DNA of 64,000 nt from a bacterium (GTDB taxonomy: Bacteria > Patescibacteria > Microgenomatia > Levybacterales > UBA12049): contig JAJYDJ010000003.1 of NCBI GenBank assembly GCA_021777565.1, positions 85,208 through 149,207 of the forward strand. The letters are read 5' to 3'. The notes beneath the pieces are model-generated. The model was not told the origin of the DNA. It worked only from the letters and a program-made list of their open reading frames with translations, and did not search any database. The translations under genes and the position numbers were made by a program. Of the stretch, positions 8,409-17,661 are shown one piece after another; position 1 is the first letter of the stretch; each line of letters begins with the position of its first letter.

Positions 8409-8660
8409 ATGAAAAATACGTCTGAAAAACTAGCCCCTTGCACCCGTTGTGGGAGTGAACAAATAGTTGCAAAGACATGGACTGAAAATGTTCCAAATCT
8501 TGTTGGGACAACAACCGTACAATATTCAATTATGGTCTGTACCAATGAAGCATGTCAAAAAGAATTTGATCAAAACCGTCTAAAAGAGAAAGAAAAGAGA
8601 CAGCAACTGCAACTCCAGAAGGAAGAACGAACAAAAAACAACGCCAAGAAAAAAGCATAA
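8409..8660 (+). CDS. Small zinc-ribbon protein with basic tail
   Basis: An 83-residue protein with a treble-clef-like zinc ribbon: CTRC near residues 11-14 and a second pair, C..NEAC, near 47-52. The last 30 residues are a Lys/Glu/Gln-rich tail likely to be helical. Such small ribbons in reduced genomes often bind RNA, ribosomes or RNA polymerase, but no specific role can be assigned. It is a single-gene unit between the helicase and the IMPDH-family gene. Confidence 0.7.
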   Translation: MKNTSEKLAPCTRCGSEQIVAKTWTENVPNLVGTTTVQYSIMVCTNEACQKEFDQNRLKEKEKRQQLQLQKEERTKNNAKKKA

Positions 8661-8694
8661 CCCTTTTTAACCTTCACCAATTACAAACCAGACA

Positions 8695-8721
8695 TTGACA
8701 AATCCTAGAGAGTGCTATAAT
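8695..8721 (+). promoter_or_regulatory. Promoter for the IMPDH-family gene, leaderless geometry
   Basis: TTGACA at 8695-8700 and TATAAT at 8716-8721 are separated by 15 nt, with TGC just before the -10 as an extended element. The -10 ends 7 nt before the GTG at 8729, so transcription should start at or next to the first base of the start codon. The first 12 bases, TTGACAAATCCT, are repeated exactly in the greA promoter at 34885. Confidence 0.7.
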
Positions 8722-8728
8722 AGCGATT

Positions 8729-9781
8729 GTGACACAAATAACATCACATCTTGGCCTGACATATGATGACGTCATATTAAGACCTCAGTATTCTGATATT
8801 AGATCCCGAAGTGATGTTAATACTTCTGTAGAATTAGCAAAAGGCATTACCTTACGAATTCCCCTTATTGCAGCCAGCATGCATACCGTTATTTCTGTCG
8901 AGCTAGCCACCAAACTGTGGGAACTTGGAGGTATCGCACAACTGCATCAATTTCAAAGTATTGAAAAAGAGGTTGAGATGCTCAAGGAGATAAAGAAGAG
9001 AAATGCAAAAGTTATCGGGGTTGTAGGAGCAGTACGAGAAACATATGAACGAGCTAAAGCATTAGTAGAAGAGGGCGTGGATATGCTCAGTATCGATACC
9101 CCCCATGCACATAGTATCTATGCAATAGAGGCAACGAAAAAATTAAAGAAAGAATTCCCCAACATTCCTTTACTCGTTGGTACAGTTGCTACAAAAGAAG
9201 GAGTTGAAGACCTCATAAAGGCAGGTGCTGACTCAATAAAATTTGGAGTTGGCGCAGGTGCAGCGTGCACAACGCGCATCAGTGCAGGAGTTGGTGTCCC
9301 ACAGTTTAGTGCCATTCTTGATGGCATTTTAGGAATGCATGATAGTGGGGTTACTCTCATCGCAGATGGCGGCATTAAGATCCCTGCTGACCTTGCAAAA
9401 GCGATTGGAGCAGGAGCACATGCTGTCATGGCAGGGAAAATCTTTGCTGGGACTGACGAAGCACCATCTGAACTGGTTGAGAAAGATGGAAAGAAATACA
9501 AAATATACATGGGTGAAGCTTCAGCTGCATCAAAGGCTGATCGCGCAAAAAATGACCCGAACTATAAAGGGAAAACAGATGAGTATGTAGAAGGTGATGC
9601 TGGACTTATTCCTTATGGCGGAAGTCTTGAGTCAGTGGTTAATGCATTTTTGAATGGACTTCGCTCTGGTATGAGCTATTCAGGAGCACGGACTGTACAA
9701 GAATTTCACGAAAAGGCCATCTTTATGCAAGTTTCACAAAGTGCTCAGGTAGAAAGCGCTGCACATGGACTTATTAAATAA
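8729..9781 (+). CDS. IMP dehydrogenase / GMP reductase family protein, without CBS domains
   Basis: The 350-residue (beta/alpha)8-barrel protein starts with the family signature LTYDDVILRPQYS and contains the catalytic-cysteine loop as GAGAACTTR and the phosphate-binding ADGGIK. IMPDH oxidises IMP to XMP with NAD+; GMP reductase deaminates GMP to IMP with NADPH. The absence of the CBS pair between barrel halves and the length close to 346 residues resemble GMPR, but CBS-less IMPDHs exist, so the direction is left open. The GTG start is chosen because the -10 ends 7 nt before it and there is no ribosome-binding site. Confidence 0.88.
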   Translation: MTQITSHLGLTYDDVILRPQYSDIRSRSDVNTSVELAKGITLRIPLIAASMHTVISVELATKLWELGGIAQLHQFQSIEKEVEMLKEIKKRNAKVIGVVGAVRETYERAKALVEEGVDMLSIDTPHAHSIYAIEATKKLKKEFPNIPLLVGTVATKEGVEDLIKAGADSIKFGVGAGAACTTRISAGVGVPQFSAILDGILGMHDSGVTLIADGGIKIPADLAKAIGAGAHAVMAGKIFAGTDEAPSELVEKDGKKYKIYMGEASAASKADRAKNDPNYKGKTDEYVEGDAGLIPYGGSLESVVNAFLNGLRSGMSYSGARTVQEFHEKAIFMQVSQSAQVESAAHGLIK

Positions 9782-9793
9782 TTCTCTCTTCAT

Positions 9794-9822
9794 TTGACTA
9801 ATCAATACGTCTGAACTAGAGT
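9794..9822 (+). promoter_or_regulatory. Promoter for the glycerate kinase - transketolase operon
   Basis: TTGACT (9794-9799), a 17-nt spacer and TAGAGT (9817-9822). The -10 ends 7 nt before the ATG at 9830, again giving a leaderless transcript. Confidence 0.5.
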
Positions 9823-9829
9823 AAAAGTA

Positions 9830-11110
9830 ATGGGGCAGTTAATCCAAAATTTTCAAGATCTTGCAATAACTCCTGAAAGAAAAGCCGTTCTGGAAGTTAT
9901 TGAAGCAGGACTCCAAGCAATTCAACCTAAAAAAATTCTTCAAGATAATTTTATCAAAAACAATTCACTCCTGAGTATAAAAGGAAAACAATTTGATCTC
10001 AGTTCCTACAAAAGAGTTTTCCTTATTGGATTTGGTAAGGGATCTGCCGGCATCGCGCAAGACATTGAAGATATTCTGGGGGATACCCTCACTGATGGGT
10101 ATGTTATTGATAACGTAGCACAGCAATTTAAAAAAATACATTTTACCCTTGGCACTCACCCACTGCCTTCTCAACAAAATATCGACTTCACAAAGCAGGT
10201 CTTAGCCAGTATTCATGATCTCAATGAAGACGATCTAGTACTCGTTGTGGTGTGTGGTGGTGGATCAGCGATGTTCGAATCCCCACATATAGCGACCCTT
10301 GATGAGTTGGATCGTATCTCACAGGCACTTCTTAAAAGTGGTGCTGATATTGAAGAAATCAATGTTATTCGCAAACATCTTTCCCAAGTAAAAGGAGGCG
10401 ATCTTGCCTATCATCTATACCCTGGGACCGTCGTCTCGCTCATTTTTTCTGACGTGCCAGGAAGTGATCTGTCAGTCATCGCATCGGGACCGACTGTCCA
10501 AGACAAAACAACATTGGAAGAAGCACATGAGATTATTACCAAGTATCATATCAATCAAGCTGTTCCAAATATAGAGAATATGATGCAACGACTTCATTCA
10601 GACGAAAAATACTTTATCCATGTTCATAATATTCTTATTGCCAGTAATCTGGATGCACTCAAGGCGATGCAGGAGAAAGCAGCAGAGTTGCATATCACTA
10701 CATCAATTTTTTCAGACAAAGTTCAAGGTGATGCGAAGACAATAGGGAAAGAGCTCCTTGGAAATGCGCCGGAACATAGCATGATGCTTGCAGGTGGAGA
10801 GACAACGGTGGTTGTGAAGGGCAGTGGCAAAGGAGGGCGTAATCAGACGGTTGTGGTAGCATCTCTCCCCTATCTTAAAAACAATGAGGTGATTGCATCC
10901 ATCGGTTCTGATGGACTCGACTATTATTATTTTGCGGGAGCAATTGGTGACATGAAGACCAGTGAAAAGGCCAAACAAAAAGGCCTTGACCCACAAGTTT
11001 TTCTGGACAATGATAATACGTATGAGTTTCTTTCACAAATTGGAGACGGTATATATACTGGGAAACTTGAATCAAATGTTTCAGACTTAATGGTAGTCTA
11101 TAAACCATAA
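9830..11110 (+). CDS. Glycerate 2-kinase (GckA/TtuD-type, MOFRL domain)
   Basis: The 426-residue protein matches glycerate 2-kinases. The N-terminal part has GFGKGSAGIA and the glycine-rich VVCGGGSAMFESP, and the C-terminal MOFRL domain has GGETTVVVKGSGKGGRNQ followed by GSDGLD. The enzyme phosphorylates D-glycerate with ATP to 2-phosphoglycerate, feeding lower glycolysis. It is the first gene of a tight operon with both transketolase subunits and a flavin oxidase (gaps of 5, 3 and 1 nt), suggesting one pathway for handling C2-C5 acids and sugars. It is encoded whole, with no sign of damage. Confidence 0.9.
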   Translation: MGQLIQNFQDLAITPERKAVLEVIEAGLQAIQPKKILQDNFIKNNSLLSIKGKQFDLSSYKRVFLIGFGKGSAGIAQDIEDILGDTLTDGYVIDNVAQQFKKIHFTLGTHPLPSQQNIDFTKQVLASIHDLNEDDLVLVVVCGGGSAMFESPHIATLDELDRISQALLKSGADIEEINVIRKHLSQVKGGDLAYHLYPGTVVSLIFSDVPGSDLSVIASGPTVQDKTTLEEAHEIITKYHINQAVPNIENMMQRLHSDEKYFIHVHNILIASNLDALKAMQEKAAELHITTSIFSDKVQGDAKTIGKELLGNAPEHSMMLAGGETTVVVKGSGKGGRNQTVVVASLPYLKNNEVIASIGSDGLDYYYFAGAIGDMKTSEKAKQKGLDPQVFLDNDNTYEFLSQIGDGIYTGKLESNVSDLMVVYKP

Positions 11111-11115
11111 CGAAT

Positions 11116-11979
11116 ATGTCTATAGATCTCACAGACGAACAAATTATTGATTTGGAAGAAAAAGCCAATACGATCAGAGAGCTAATTATTAGCTCATTGG
11201 TTGAAGCTGGTTCAGGACATTCCGCAGGCCCGTTGGGCATGGCAGATATTTTCACGGCACTGTATTTTCATATTCTTAATCATGATCCCCAAAACCCTGA
11301 GTGGGAGGATAGAGATAGGCTTATTTTATCCAATGGACACATTTGTCCTGTCAGATATGCCGCTATGGCACTCGCAGGATATTTCCCTGTTGAGGAATTA
11401 AAAACCTTACGAAAAATAAATTCACGTCTGCAAGGACATCCACATCGAACGGCACTTCCAGGACTTGAGACGACATCAGGGCCACTAGGAGAGGGTCTAT
11501 CGCAGGCAATTGGTGTCGCGTTGGCGGCACGACTCGATCAAAAAAGATACACCGTGTACTGTCTTACTTCAGATGGAGAACATCAGGAAGGCAATACCTG
11601 GGAAGCTGCAATGTTTGCAGGTAAACACAAACTCCACAATCTTATTCAAGTCATGGATCGCAATCATATCCAGATCGATGGCTTTACTGAACAAGTCATG
11701 CCCCTAGAGCCTCTTAGGGATAAATATCGTGCATTTGGCTGGGAAGTTATTGAAGTAGATGGGAATAATATTCATGCATTCGTGGATGCAGTCAATCAAG
11801 CCAAGGCAACACAAGAAAAACCAGTCTTAATACTTGCTCACACTATCCCAGGAGAAGGAGTGGATTTTATGGAAAATGATTTTCACTGGCATGGAACACC
11901 ACCTAACCCAGAACAGGCCAAGAAAGCACTTGCTGAACTGCGTACCCTTGGGGGTAAGATTGTCAGTGAGCAAGAATAA
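11116..11979 (+). CDS. Transketolase, N-terminal (thiamine diphosphate-binding) subunit
   Basis: The 287-residue protein corresponds to the first half of transketolase. It has the conserved SGHSAGPLGMAD near residues 34-45, GHPHR, GPLGEGLSQAIG and the ThDP-binding GEHQEGNTWEA...N segment (GDGE is here SDGEHQEG). Together with the next gene it makes a two-subunit enzyme transferring two-carbon units between ketose and aldose phosphates in the non-oxidative pentose phosphate pathway. Splitting into two genes is common in archaea and many reduced bacteria. It starts 5 nt after the glycerate kinase stop with no ribosome-binding site, so translation is probably coupled. Confidence 0.92.
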   Translation: MSIDLTDEQIIDLEEKANTIRELIISSLVEAGSGHSAGPLGMADIFTALYFHILNHDPQNPEWEDRDRLILSNGHICPVRYAAMALAGYFPVEELKTLRKINSRLQGHPHRTALPGLETTSGPLGEGLSQAIGVALAARLDQKRYTVYCLTSDGEHQEGNTWEAAMFAGKHKLHNLIQVMDRNHIQIDGFTEQVMPLEPLRDKYRAFGWEVIEVDGNNIHAFVDAVNQAKATQEKPVLILAHTIPGEGVDFMENDFHWHGTPPNPEQAKKALAELRTLGGKIVSEQE

Positions 11980-11982
11980 CAT

Positions 11983-12972
11983 ATGTTAAATCCGAAATTA
12001 CATCTCAATCCTAAACTGTTTGATACAGACGTTGAGCAAAAAGCGACACGCGATGGGTATGGAGAGGCTTTAGTGGCCCTCGGCGAGGCTGACAAACGGG
12101 TAGTGGCACTTACTGCAGATCTTGCTGAATCAACCAGAACTGAAGCATTCGCGACAAAATTCCCAGAGAGATTTTTTGAGTGTGGCGTGGCAGAGCAGAA
12201 TATGGCTGCGATTGCGGCAGGACTTGCAGTCACAGGCAAAATACCATTTATTTCCTCCTACGCTACCTTCTCTCCTGGCAAAAATTTAGAGACTATCCGA
12301 ACAACTATCATCTATAACAATGCCAACGTGAAGATCGCCGGGCATCACAGTGGCATCATGACAGGGCCCGATGGGGCTACCCATCAAGCCACGGAAGATA
12401 TTGCCATCATGAGAGCGCTCCCTGATGTGCAGGTAGTTGTCCCGTGTGATGCAATTGAGGCAAAGAAAGCAACTATGGCTGCAGGCACGTACGTAGGGCC
12501 TGTGTATCTACGTTTTACTCGTGACAAGACACCGCTGATAACCACCGAAGATACGCCATTTGATGGGACTGTGCAACAATTTTGGGTTACTGATCATCCG
12601 GTTGTGACAATTTTTGCCACAGGATACATGCTTATGTATGCACTTCTTGCAGCTAAAGAACTCGAAGGAGAAGGAATCTCTGTCATCGTTGCCAATGTAG
12701 CCAGTATTAAACCTCTGGATGAAGCCACAGTTCTCTCACTTGTACAAGAGTCAGGGGCAGCAGTCACTGTGGAAGACCATCAAGTTATGGGAGGCTTAGG
12801 AGGACTGATCGCAGAAGTATGTGCGAAAAATCATCCTGTCCCAATGGAATTTATTGGACTGCAAAATACGTTTGGTGAGTCAGGGAAACCTGCAGAGCTT
12901 ATCGAAAAATATGGCATGGGCAAAGAAAGTATTAAACAAGCGGTAAAAAAAGTGATTGAAAGAAAAAAATAA
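11983..12972 (+). CDS. Transketolase, C-terminal (pyrimidine-binding) subunit
   Basis: The 329-residue protein is the second half of transketolase. It begins with a RDGYGEALVALGE segment, has the catalytic glutamate region FFECGVAEQNMAAIAAGLA, then SSYATF and, in the C-terminal domain, a VEDHQVMGGLGG segment. It completes the active site at the interface with the preceding subunit. The ATG lies 3 nt after the upstream stop. A homologous arrangement exists for 1-deoxyxylulose-5-phosphate synthase, but the separate halves and motif spacing favour transketolase. Confidence 0.92.
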   Translation: MLNPKLHLNPKLFDTDVEQKATRDGYGEALVALGEADKRVVALTADLAESTRTEAFATKFPERFFECGVAEQNMAAIAAGLAVTGKIPFISSYATFSPGKNLETIRTTIIYNNANVKIAGHHSGIMTGPDGATHQATEDIAIMRALPDVQVVVPCDAIEAKKATMAAGTYVGPVYLRFTRDKTPLITTEDTPFDGTVQQFWVTDHPVVTIFATGYMLMYALLAAKELEGEGISVIVANVASIKPLDEATVLSLVQESGAAVTVEDHQVMGGLGGLIAEVCAKNHPVPMEFIGLQNTFGESGKPAELIEKYGMGKESIKQAVKKVIERKK

Positions 12973-12973
12973 T

Positions 12974-14626
12974 ATGGATACCCAACTTATAGAAAAACTC
13001 AAAGCAATCATCTCAGGAGAAGTCATGAGTGATAACGAGACACTGCAAACATATTCTCATGACGCATCGCTTTTCGAGGTCATGCCACAAGTGGTTGTGG
13101 CTCCAAAAGACGCCAAAGATGTACAAGCGCTCGTGAGTTTTGTTACTGAACAAAAGAAAAAGTATCCCAGTCTTTCACTCACTGGCAGATCAGCCGGCAC
13201 CGATATGGGAGGAGGATCTATCAATGATGGCATTATCGTTTCATTTACCCAGCATTTCAATCACACCCCAACTGTAAAAGGTACTGTCGCCACAACTGAG
13301 CCAGGTGTTTTTTACCGTGACTTTGAGAAAGAGACCCTCAAACATAATTTAATTTTCCCCTCCTACCCTGCTAGTCGAGAAATTTGTGCAATGGGTGGCA
13401 TTGTGAATAACAACTCAGGTGGAGAGAAGTCTCTGCAGTACGGAAAAACGGAAAAGTATGTCAAGCGAGTGAAAGTTGTCCTCTCTGACGGAAAGATTTA
13501 TGAATTTAAACCACTCACAGAGACTGAACTGAAGAAGAAAATGACGCAGAAAGATTTTGAAGGTAAATTATATAAAGAATTATATGCTCTTATTTCAGAG
13601 AATTATGACCTTCTGCAAAAAGCAAAACCTAAAGTTACCAAAAACTCAGCAGGATACTATTTGTGGAATGTTTGGGACAAAGATAAGAAAATTTTCGACC
13701 TGACAAAATTATGGGTTGGTGCACAGGGCACGCTGGGGATGCTTCTTGAAGCTGATATTGAACTTGTCCCCGTGCATAAACATCACGAAATGGAAGTCAT
13801 ATTTCTGCATGACATGAGCCATCTCAAGCAGATTGTGGATACCATCCTGCCTCTGCAACCAGAAAGTTTCGAGAGTTATGATGACAATACCTTAAAACTG
13901 GCCTTGCGATACTTTCCGGAGTTTATCCATCAACTAGGCATCGGTGGGATGATAGAGGCAGGATTTGCCTTCATGCCAGCATTTATGGATATGCTTCTGG
14001 GACGACTTCCCAAGCTTATCTTACAGGTGGATTTTGCCGGGGATGATCCAGACGAACTGAAGCAAAAGATTGCAACACTTCGTGAGAAATTAAGACCGCT
14101 ACACCCACAGACAACTATTGCGGTTGATGAACAGGAGAAAAAATATTGGCTCGTACGCCGTGAGAGCTTTAATTTATTGAGAAAGAAAGTACGCAATCTT
14201 CATACCGCACCATTTATCGATGATATTGTGGTTGATTGGCATGATTTTGCAACAGTATTTACCGAAGTAAGTAACATTCTGAAAAAACACAAAGAGTTTA
14301 TCTTTGCCGGACAGGGTCATGTGGGAGATGGAAATTTTCACATTATTCCACTCGTAGATATCGCCAACCCAAAAGTCAGGCAGTTAATTCCAGAAATTTC
14401 CAAACAAGTATATAGCCTGGTCATCGCTCACCATGGGTCCATCACCGGTGAGCATAATGATGGGCTTATCCGTACACCATATCTAGAGGAGATGTATGGC
14501 AAAGATATTGTCGAGCTTTTTAGAAAAACAAAAGAGATTTTTGATCCAGAAGATATCTTTAATCCCCGAAAGAAAATTGGTGGGACAATAGAATATGCGA
14601 TGAGCCATATCCGTGAGAATTGGTGA
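12974..14626 (+). CDS. FAD-linked oxidase, GlcD / D-lactate dehydrogenase type
   Basis: The 550-residue flavoprotein has an N-terminal FAD-binding domain (VVVAPKDAKDVQALVSF, then GRSAGTDMGGGSINDGIIV and GGIVNNNSGGEKS) and a C-terminal oxidase domain ending with GHVGDGNFH and GEHNDGLIRTPYLEEMYG. Enzymes of this family oxidise glycolate, D-lactate or other 2-hydroxy acids. The Fe-S domain fused in many relatives is missing, so an electron acceptor must come from elsewhere. It begins 1 nt after the transketolase stop and closes the operon; product glyoxylate or pyruvate could connect with glycerate metabolism. I start it at 12974 because the upstream in-frame ATG at 12956 lies inside the transketolase gene. 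Confidence 0.85.
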   Translation: MDTQLIEKLKAIISGEVMSDNETLQTYSHDASLFEVMPQVVVAPKDAKDVQALVSFVTEQKKKYPSLSLTGRSAGTDMGGGSINDGIIVSFTQHFNHTPTVKGTVATTEPGVFYRDFEKETLKHNLIFPSYPASREICAMGGIVNNNSGGEKSLQYGKTEKYVKRVKVVLSDGKIYEFKPLTETELKKKMTQKDFEGKLYKELYALISENYDLLQKAKPKVTKNSAGYYLWNVWDKDKKIFDLTKLWVGAQGTLGMLLEADIELVPVHKHHEMEVIFLHDMSHLKQIVDTILPLQPESFESYDDNTLKLALRYFPEFIHQLGIGGMIEAGFAFMPAFMDMLLGRLPKLILQVDFAGDDPDELKQKIATLREKLRPLHPQTTIAVDEQEKKYWLVRRESFNLLRKKVRNLHTAPFIDDIVVDWHDFATVFTEVSNILKKHKEFIFAGQGHVGDGNFHIIPLVDIANPKVRQLIPEISKQVYSLVIAHHGSITGEHNDGLIRTPYLEEMYGKDIVELFRKTKEIFDPEDIFNPRKKIGGTIEYAMSHIRENW

Positions 14627-14656
14627 TGTGACCTGCAACGAGTATACTAAGAATAG

Positions 14657-15691
14657 ATGAAAAAAGTTTTCTTGTTTTTAATTACTTTTGTGGTGCTTAT
14701 TGTCCTCTCCCCAAAGATCGTCTCAGCTCATGAGGCATATGTACTCACCCAACAAGAGTTTCAGCAAGGCAGTAGTGTAATCACAACCAACCCACTTGCT
14801 CCACTCTTAACACCAGAGTACTTTCAAATCTCATCATTTATTACGTTCTGTGTTGTGCTCGCCTATCTCTTAGTAATTCTTTGGTCTCTTACTCCCTGGG
14901 CAAAAGTTGCTGACGGCATAATTAAGAAAGCACATGGGATAGGCCCACTCATCATACGACTTGCAGTTAGCAGCTCATTTTTCTTTGCAGCACAGGCCAA
15001 CTGCTTTCTAGGACCAGAGCTTTCTCTTGCGAGCATTCCGGGCGGCCAGATTCTCCGGTTCTTAGCATACGTTATAGCCATTATGGTATTCCTTGGATTT
15101 TTCACAGAGATTGTTGCGGCCCTCGCGCTAGGAATTTTCTTGTATAGTAGCTATTTTTTTGGCGCCTATATGATGACCTATGCGAATTATTTTGGAGAAT
15201 TTCTCATTTTAATGCTCTTCGGATCACGCTTTGTGTCCCTTGACCAGCTTTTGTTTGGGAACAAACTACTTTTCACGAAACTTAAAAAATATACGAGCTT
15301 AGAAACGCCAATCGTACGAATCCTGTACGGGTTTGGACTCATTTATGCTGGATATAACATCAAATTTGTTCATCAAATTCTCACCATATGGGTCTATAAC
15401 CAATACCATTTGCAAGACTTCTTCCACGCATCAGCAGGGTTTATCGCAGCTGGAGCAGGTCTATCAGAGATTCTCATTGGCTTTTTTATCATGATCGGGT
15501 TTGCGATGCGTTTTACTATTCTTATTTCACTCGTATTCATCACACTTTCGCTCATCTATTTCCATGAGCTTCTTTGGCCACATATTATTCTCTACGGTAT
15601 TTCATTCTCACTGCTTATCAACTCGGGAGATTTCCTGACAATAGATCACTACATCAAGCCACTCATGAGGAAACTTATTGGTAAGAAATAG
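14657..15691 (+). CDS. Polytopic membrane protein, DoxX-like
   Basis: The 344-residue protein has a signal-like N-terminus ending near the Ala-His at residues 24-26, then about seven hydrophobic segments. Repeated four-helix units with GxxLIxxGxxxR-like patterns (SSFFFAAQANCFLGPELS, LYGFGLIYAGYN) resemble DoxX/quinol oxidase-subunit folds, but the match is weak. A TTGGTG-17-TATACT promoter ends 8 nt before the ATG, and the last 17 nt overlap the end of the convergent gene on the other strand. Its role is unknown; a redox or lipid function is possible. Confidence 0.6.
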   Translation: MKKVFLFLITFVVLIVLSPKIVSAHEAYVLTQQEFQQGSSVITTNPLAPLLTPEYFQISSFITFCVVLAYLLVILWSLTPWAKVADGIIKKAHGIGPLIIRLAVSSSFFFAAQANCFLGPELSLASIPGGQILRFLAYVIAIMVFLGFFTEIVAALALGIFLYSSYFFGAYMMTYANYFGEFLILMLFGSRFVSLDQLLFGNKLLFTKLKKYTSLETPIVRILYGFGLIYAGYNIKFVHQILTIWVYNQYHLQDFFHASAGFIAAGAGLSEILIGFFIMIGFAMRFTILISLVFITLSLIYFHELLWPHIILYGISFSLLINSGDFLTIDHYIKPLMRKLIGKK

Positions 15692-16160
15692 TTATTACGT
15701 CGTTTGGCCGCAGTGGTGTTTCTCTGCCTGAATTTACTTCTTTCCCATTCACAAGGATGTGGACTCGATGTCCAGACTCAACTTTATAGGTCATAATTTG
15801 CGTATTGGAGAAGGTCTTGTGCCAGACATCGAAGAATTGTCCTAGAGTATACGTACTGGTATCATTTGCTCTGATATAAACTACGCCACTTGCATCAGTC
15901 GTATACATGGTATGCATACATTTCCCGTAGTCATAGCCAATCCTTGGTTCCAAAGGATATGGCTGACCATCCACGGTGATCGTGATATGCACTTGGAATG
16001 CCTGACGCACAGGCTGTGTCGTGTCAAAACAAGGGACAGTCGGAAGACCTTGATAGACAGAGCTTGTGAGGGCAGACTGGTACAGATACCATGCACCAAG
16101 AAAGATACAGACTATACCACCCAAAATAGCTATCTTTTTACCAGGATGTTTCATGAACAC
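15675..16160 (-). CDS. Membrane-anchored extracytoplasmic protein, unknown
   Basis: A 161-residue protein with one N-terminal membrane segment (about residues 10-27) and an extracytoplasmic domain. Two Cys (in VPCFD and YGKCMHTMY) could form a disulfide. The domain has alternating beta-like strands ending with DVITISYQ, but I recognise no family. A TACAAT on the minus strand ends 6 nt before the GTG at 16160, so I keep that start rather than the ATG at 16154. Its 3' end overlaps the membrane gene on the plus strand by 17 nt. Confidence 0.55.
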   Translation of the reverse strand: MFMKHPGKKIAILGGIVCIFLGAWYLYQSALTSSVYQGLPTVPCFDTTQPVRQAFQVHITITVDGQPYPLEPRIGYDYGKCMHTMYTTDASGVVYIRANDTSTYTLGQFFDVWHKTFSNTQIMTYKVESGHRVHILVNGKEVNSGRETPLRPNDVITISYQ

Positions 16161-16192
16161 TCTTTTATTGTAGCAAATAGAAGAAAGTTTGA

Positions 16193-17068
16193 TTAGGCAG
16201 CAACGACTTCACCAACCGCTGGTTTGTGAGCAATGATGACAGCACGGACTCTGATCCCAGCCTCTCCATGGCCATATCCTTGTCCCATATAGTTATCATA
16301 CGCTTGGGGATCAATATCTCGCACGTCGTCCCCATCAGGAATTGGAAGTTCTTCAATACGATCGATGACAAACCCAGCGTCACGAATAATCTGGGCACTA
16401 CGATCTACTTCACGATAGTAATTCGTGCCTTGCCCACCCCATGGGAAATTGGTGACAAAAGGACCTTCTTCAGTCACATGCTCCGTGTGTGCAACACGTT
16501 GAGGGTCCGTCCAGATAGTTACTAACCGGCCACCCGGTTTGAGTGCATCAAGGGTGTTTCTCGAAGTTGCTGCGAGTGCCTCATTACTTAAATGCTCATC
16601 TACCATATGTCGCACAGCTACATCAAAGTGATCTGAAGGGAGCTCAACTGTGCTTAAATCACCCACGATAAAATGAGCTTCTGGGATGTCCTGCTGGGCA
16701 AGGGCAACTTGATCTGGACTAATTTCGACACCAGTAATATTTTGAGGCTGCGCACCCATCGCGATCAGCTGTTTGGTAATTCTGCCACTCGCGCTTCCTC
16801 CGTCATAAATTTGTGCCTGAGAAAGATCCATATCTGCCAATGAGTGTTCTAGTGCGGGACGACCTACAGCCTCCCATGAAAGTAGCTTCGGGGCTTTTGT
16901 ATGGAATGCCTCGGCACCAGCATCATAAACTTGTGCGTTATTTGTAAGATCCATACCTGATCTTCTTGAGGTAGTATCCTCAGTCGCAGCCTCAACCGTA
17001 GTGTCTTCAGCCTGGACATCGTGCTCATCATTGAGTGCCATGGGTGTTATTTTACGTTTCATAGTCAC
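16193..17068 (-). CDS. Class I SAM-dependent methyltransferase
   Basis: A 291-residue protein whose middle carries a Rossmann-type methyltransferase: motif I is YDGGSASGRITKQLI, followed by GVEISPDQVALAQ (ribose-binding acidic residue) and FIVGDLSTVELPSDHFDVAV (motifs III-IV). The first 45 residues are polar and look unstructured. Substrate is unknown; quinone, lipid or small-molecule methylation are all possible. Motif I reads DGGSASG where D-x-G-x-G-x-G is common, a moderate deviation. A minus-strand TATATT ends 7 nt before the GTG at 17068; the ATG at 17062 is the alternative. Confidence 0.75.
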   Translation of the reverse strand: MTMKRKITPMALNDEHDVQAEDTTVEAATEDTTSRRSGMDLTNNAQVYDAGAEAFHTKAPKLLSWEAVGRPALEHSLADMDLSQAQIYDGGSASGRITKQLIAMGAQPQNITGVEISPDQVALAQQDIPEAHFIVGDLSTVELPSDHFDVAVRHMVDEHLSNEALAATSRNTLDALKPGGRLVTIWTDPQRVAHTEHVTEEGPFVTNFPWGGQGTNYYREVDRSAQIIRDAGFVIDRIEELPIPDGDDVRDIDPQAYDNYMGQGYGHGEAGIRVRAVIIAHKPAVGEVVAA

Positions 17069-17159
17069 TAATTACAATATATCATTTTGTAGGTGAATTT
17101 TCTCTCTCTTTCTAAGAAATAAGAAAATAACGCCTGAGACACAGGTCACAGATACCCCC

Positions 17160-17188
17160 TTGACAGTAGCCTATAGGAGTATTATGAT
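17160..17188 (+). promoter_or_regulatory. Strong sigma70-type promoter for the receiver-domain gene
   Basis: TTGACA (17160-17165), a 17-nt spacer and TATGAT (17183-17188), the best -35/-10 pair in this part of the window. The predicted start lies only about 4 nt before the ATG at 17200. Confidence 0.75.
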
Positions 17189-17199
17189 GCCTTTCAACT

Positions 17200-17634
17200 A
17201 TGGCACAATTTACTGAAGCTGACGTCCAAATAGCGCTCGTTGACGATGAGGCAGACATTAGAGATATCATACAGGGCATTCTTATTGATGAAGGTGTTGC
17301 CCCTGAGAGAATTACTCAATTTAGGAATGGTGGGGAAGCCATGGATGCACTACGCCAAAATGGACTCGAAGGCATTGCCTCTGGTCGCAGACCAGCCATC
17401 GTCCTCCAGGATGGGAAATGTGGTGGAGGAGTGACAGGCGTTGAGGTAACCCAAGCGATTCGAGATGAACAAGATAAAGAAGAGCAAGCCACGGGTTCAC
17501 GCCGTAATGTCTATGTGATTGCAGTCACTGCAGAGAGTAATATGACCTATGGTGATGAAAAAATTCAAAAGCCATTTAACCTCACTGATCTTCTTGATGC
17601 GGTTGACCGCGGTAAACAAGCCGTACTTGCCTAA
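17200..17634 (+). CDS. Stand-alone response regulator receiver domain
   Basis: The 144-residue protein is a CheY-like receiver domain without an output domain. The acidic pocket is LVDDEAD near residues 13-19, the phospho-acceptor is the Asp in VLQDGKCGGG, and the conserved Lys is in QKPF near the C-terminus. Thr/Ser of the switch position is in AVTAES. There is no histidine kinase nearby. A phosphorylation-dependent interaction with a partner protein is expected. An insertion of about 10 residues after the acceptor strand (DEQDKEEQATGSR) is longer than usual. Confidence 0.85.
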   Translation: MAQFTEADVQIALVDDEADIRDIIQGILIDEGVAPERITQFRNGGEAMDALRQNGLEGIASGRRPAIVLQDGKCGGGVTGVEVTQAIRDEQDKEEQATGSRRNVYVIAVTAESNMTYGDEKIQKPFNLTDLLDAVDRGKQAVLA

Positions 17635-17661
17635 GGGCACTCCTTTTGTAATACTAAAAGG

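Noticed and set aside
9118..9510. 130-residue minus-strand ORF inside the IMPDH-family gene
   Set aside because: Shadow of the conserved plus-strand gene; sequence has low-complexity Ala/Pro composition typical of antisense frames.
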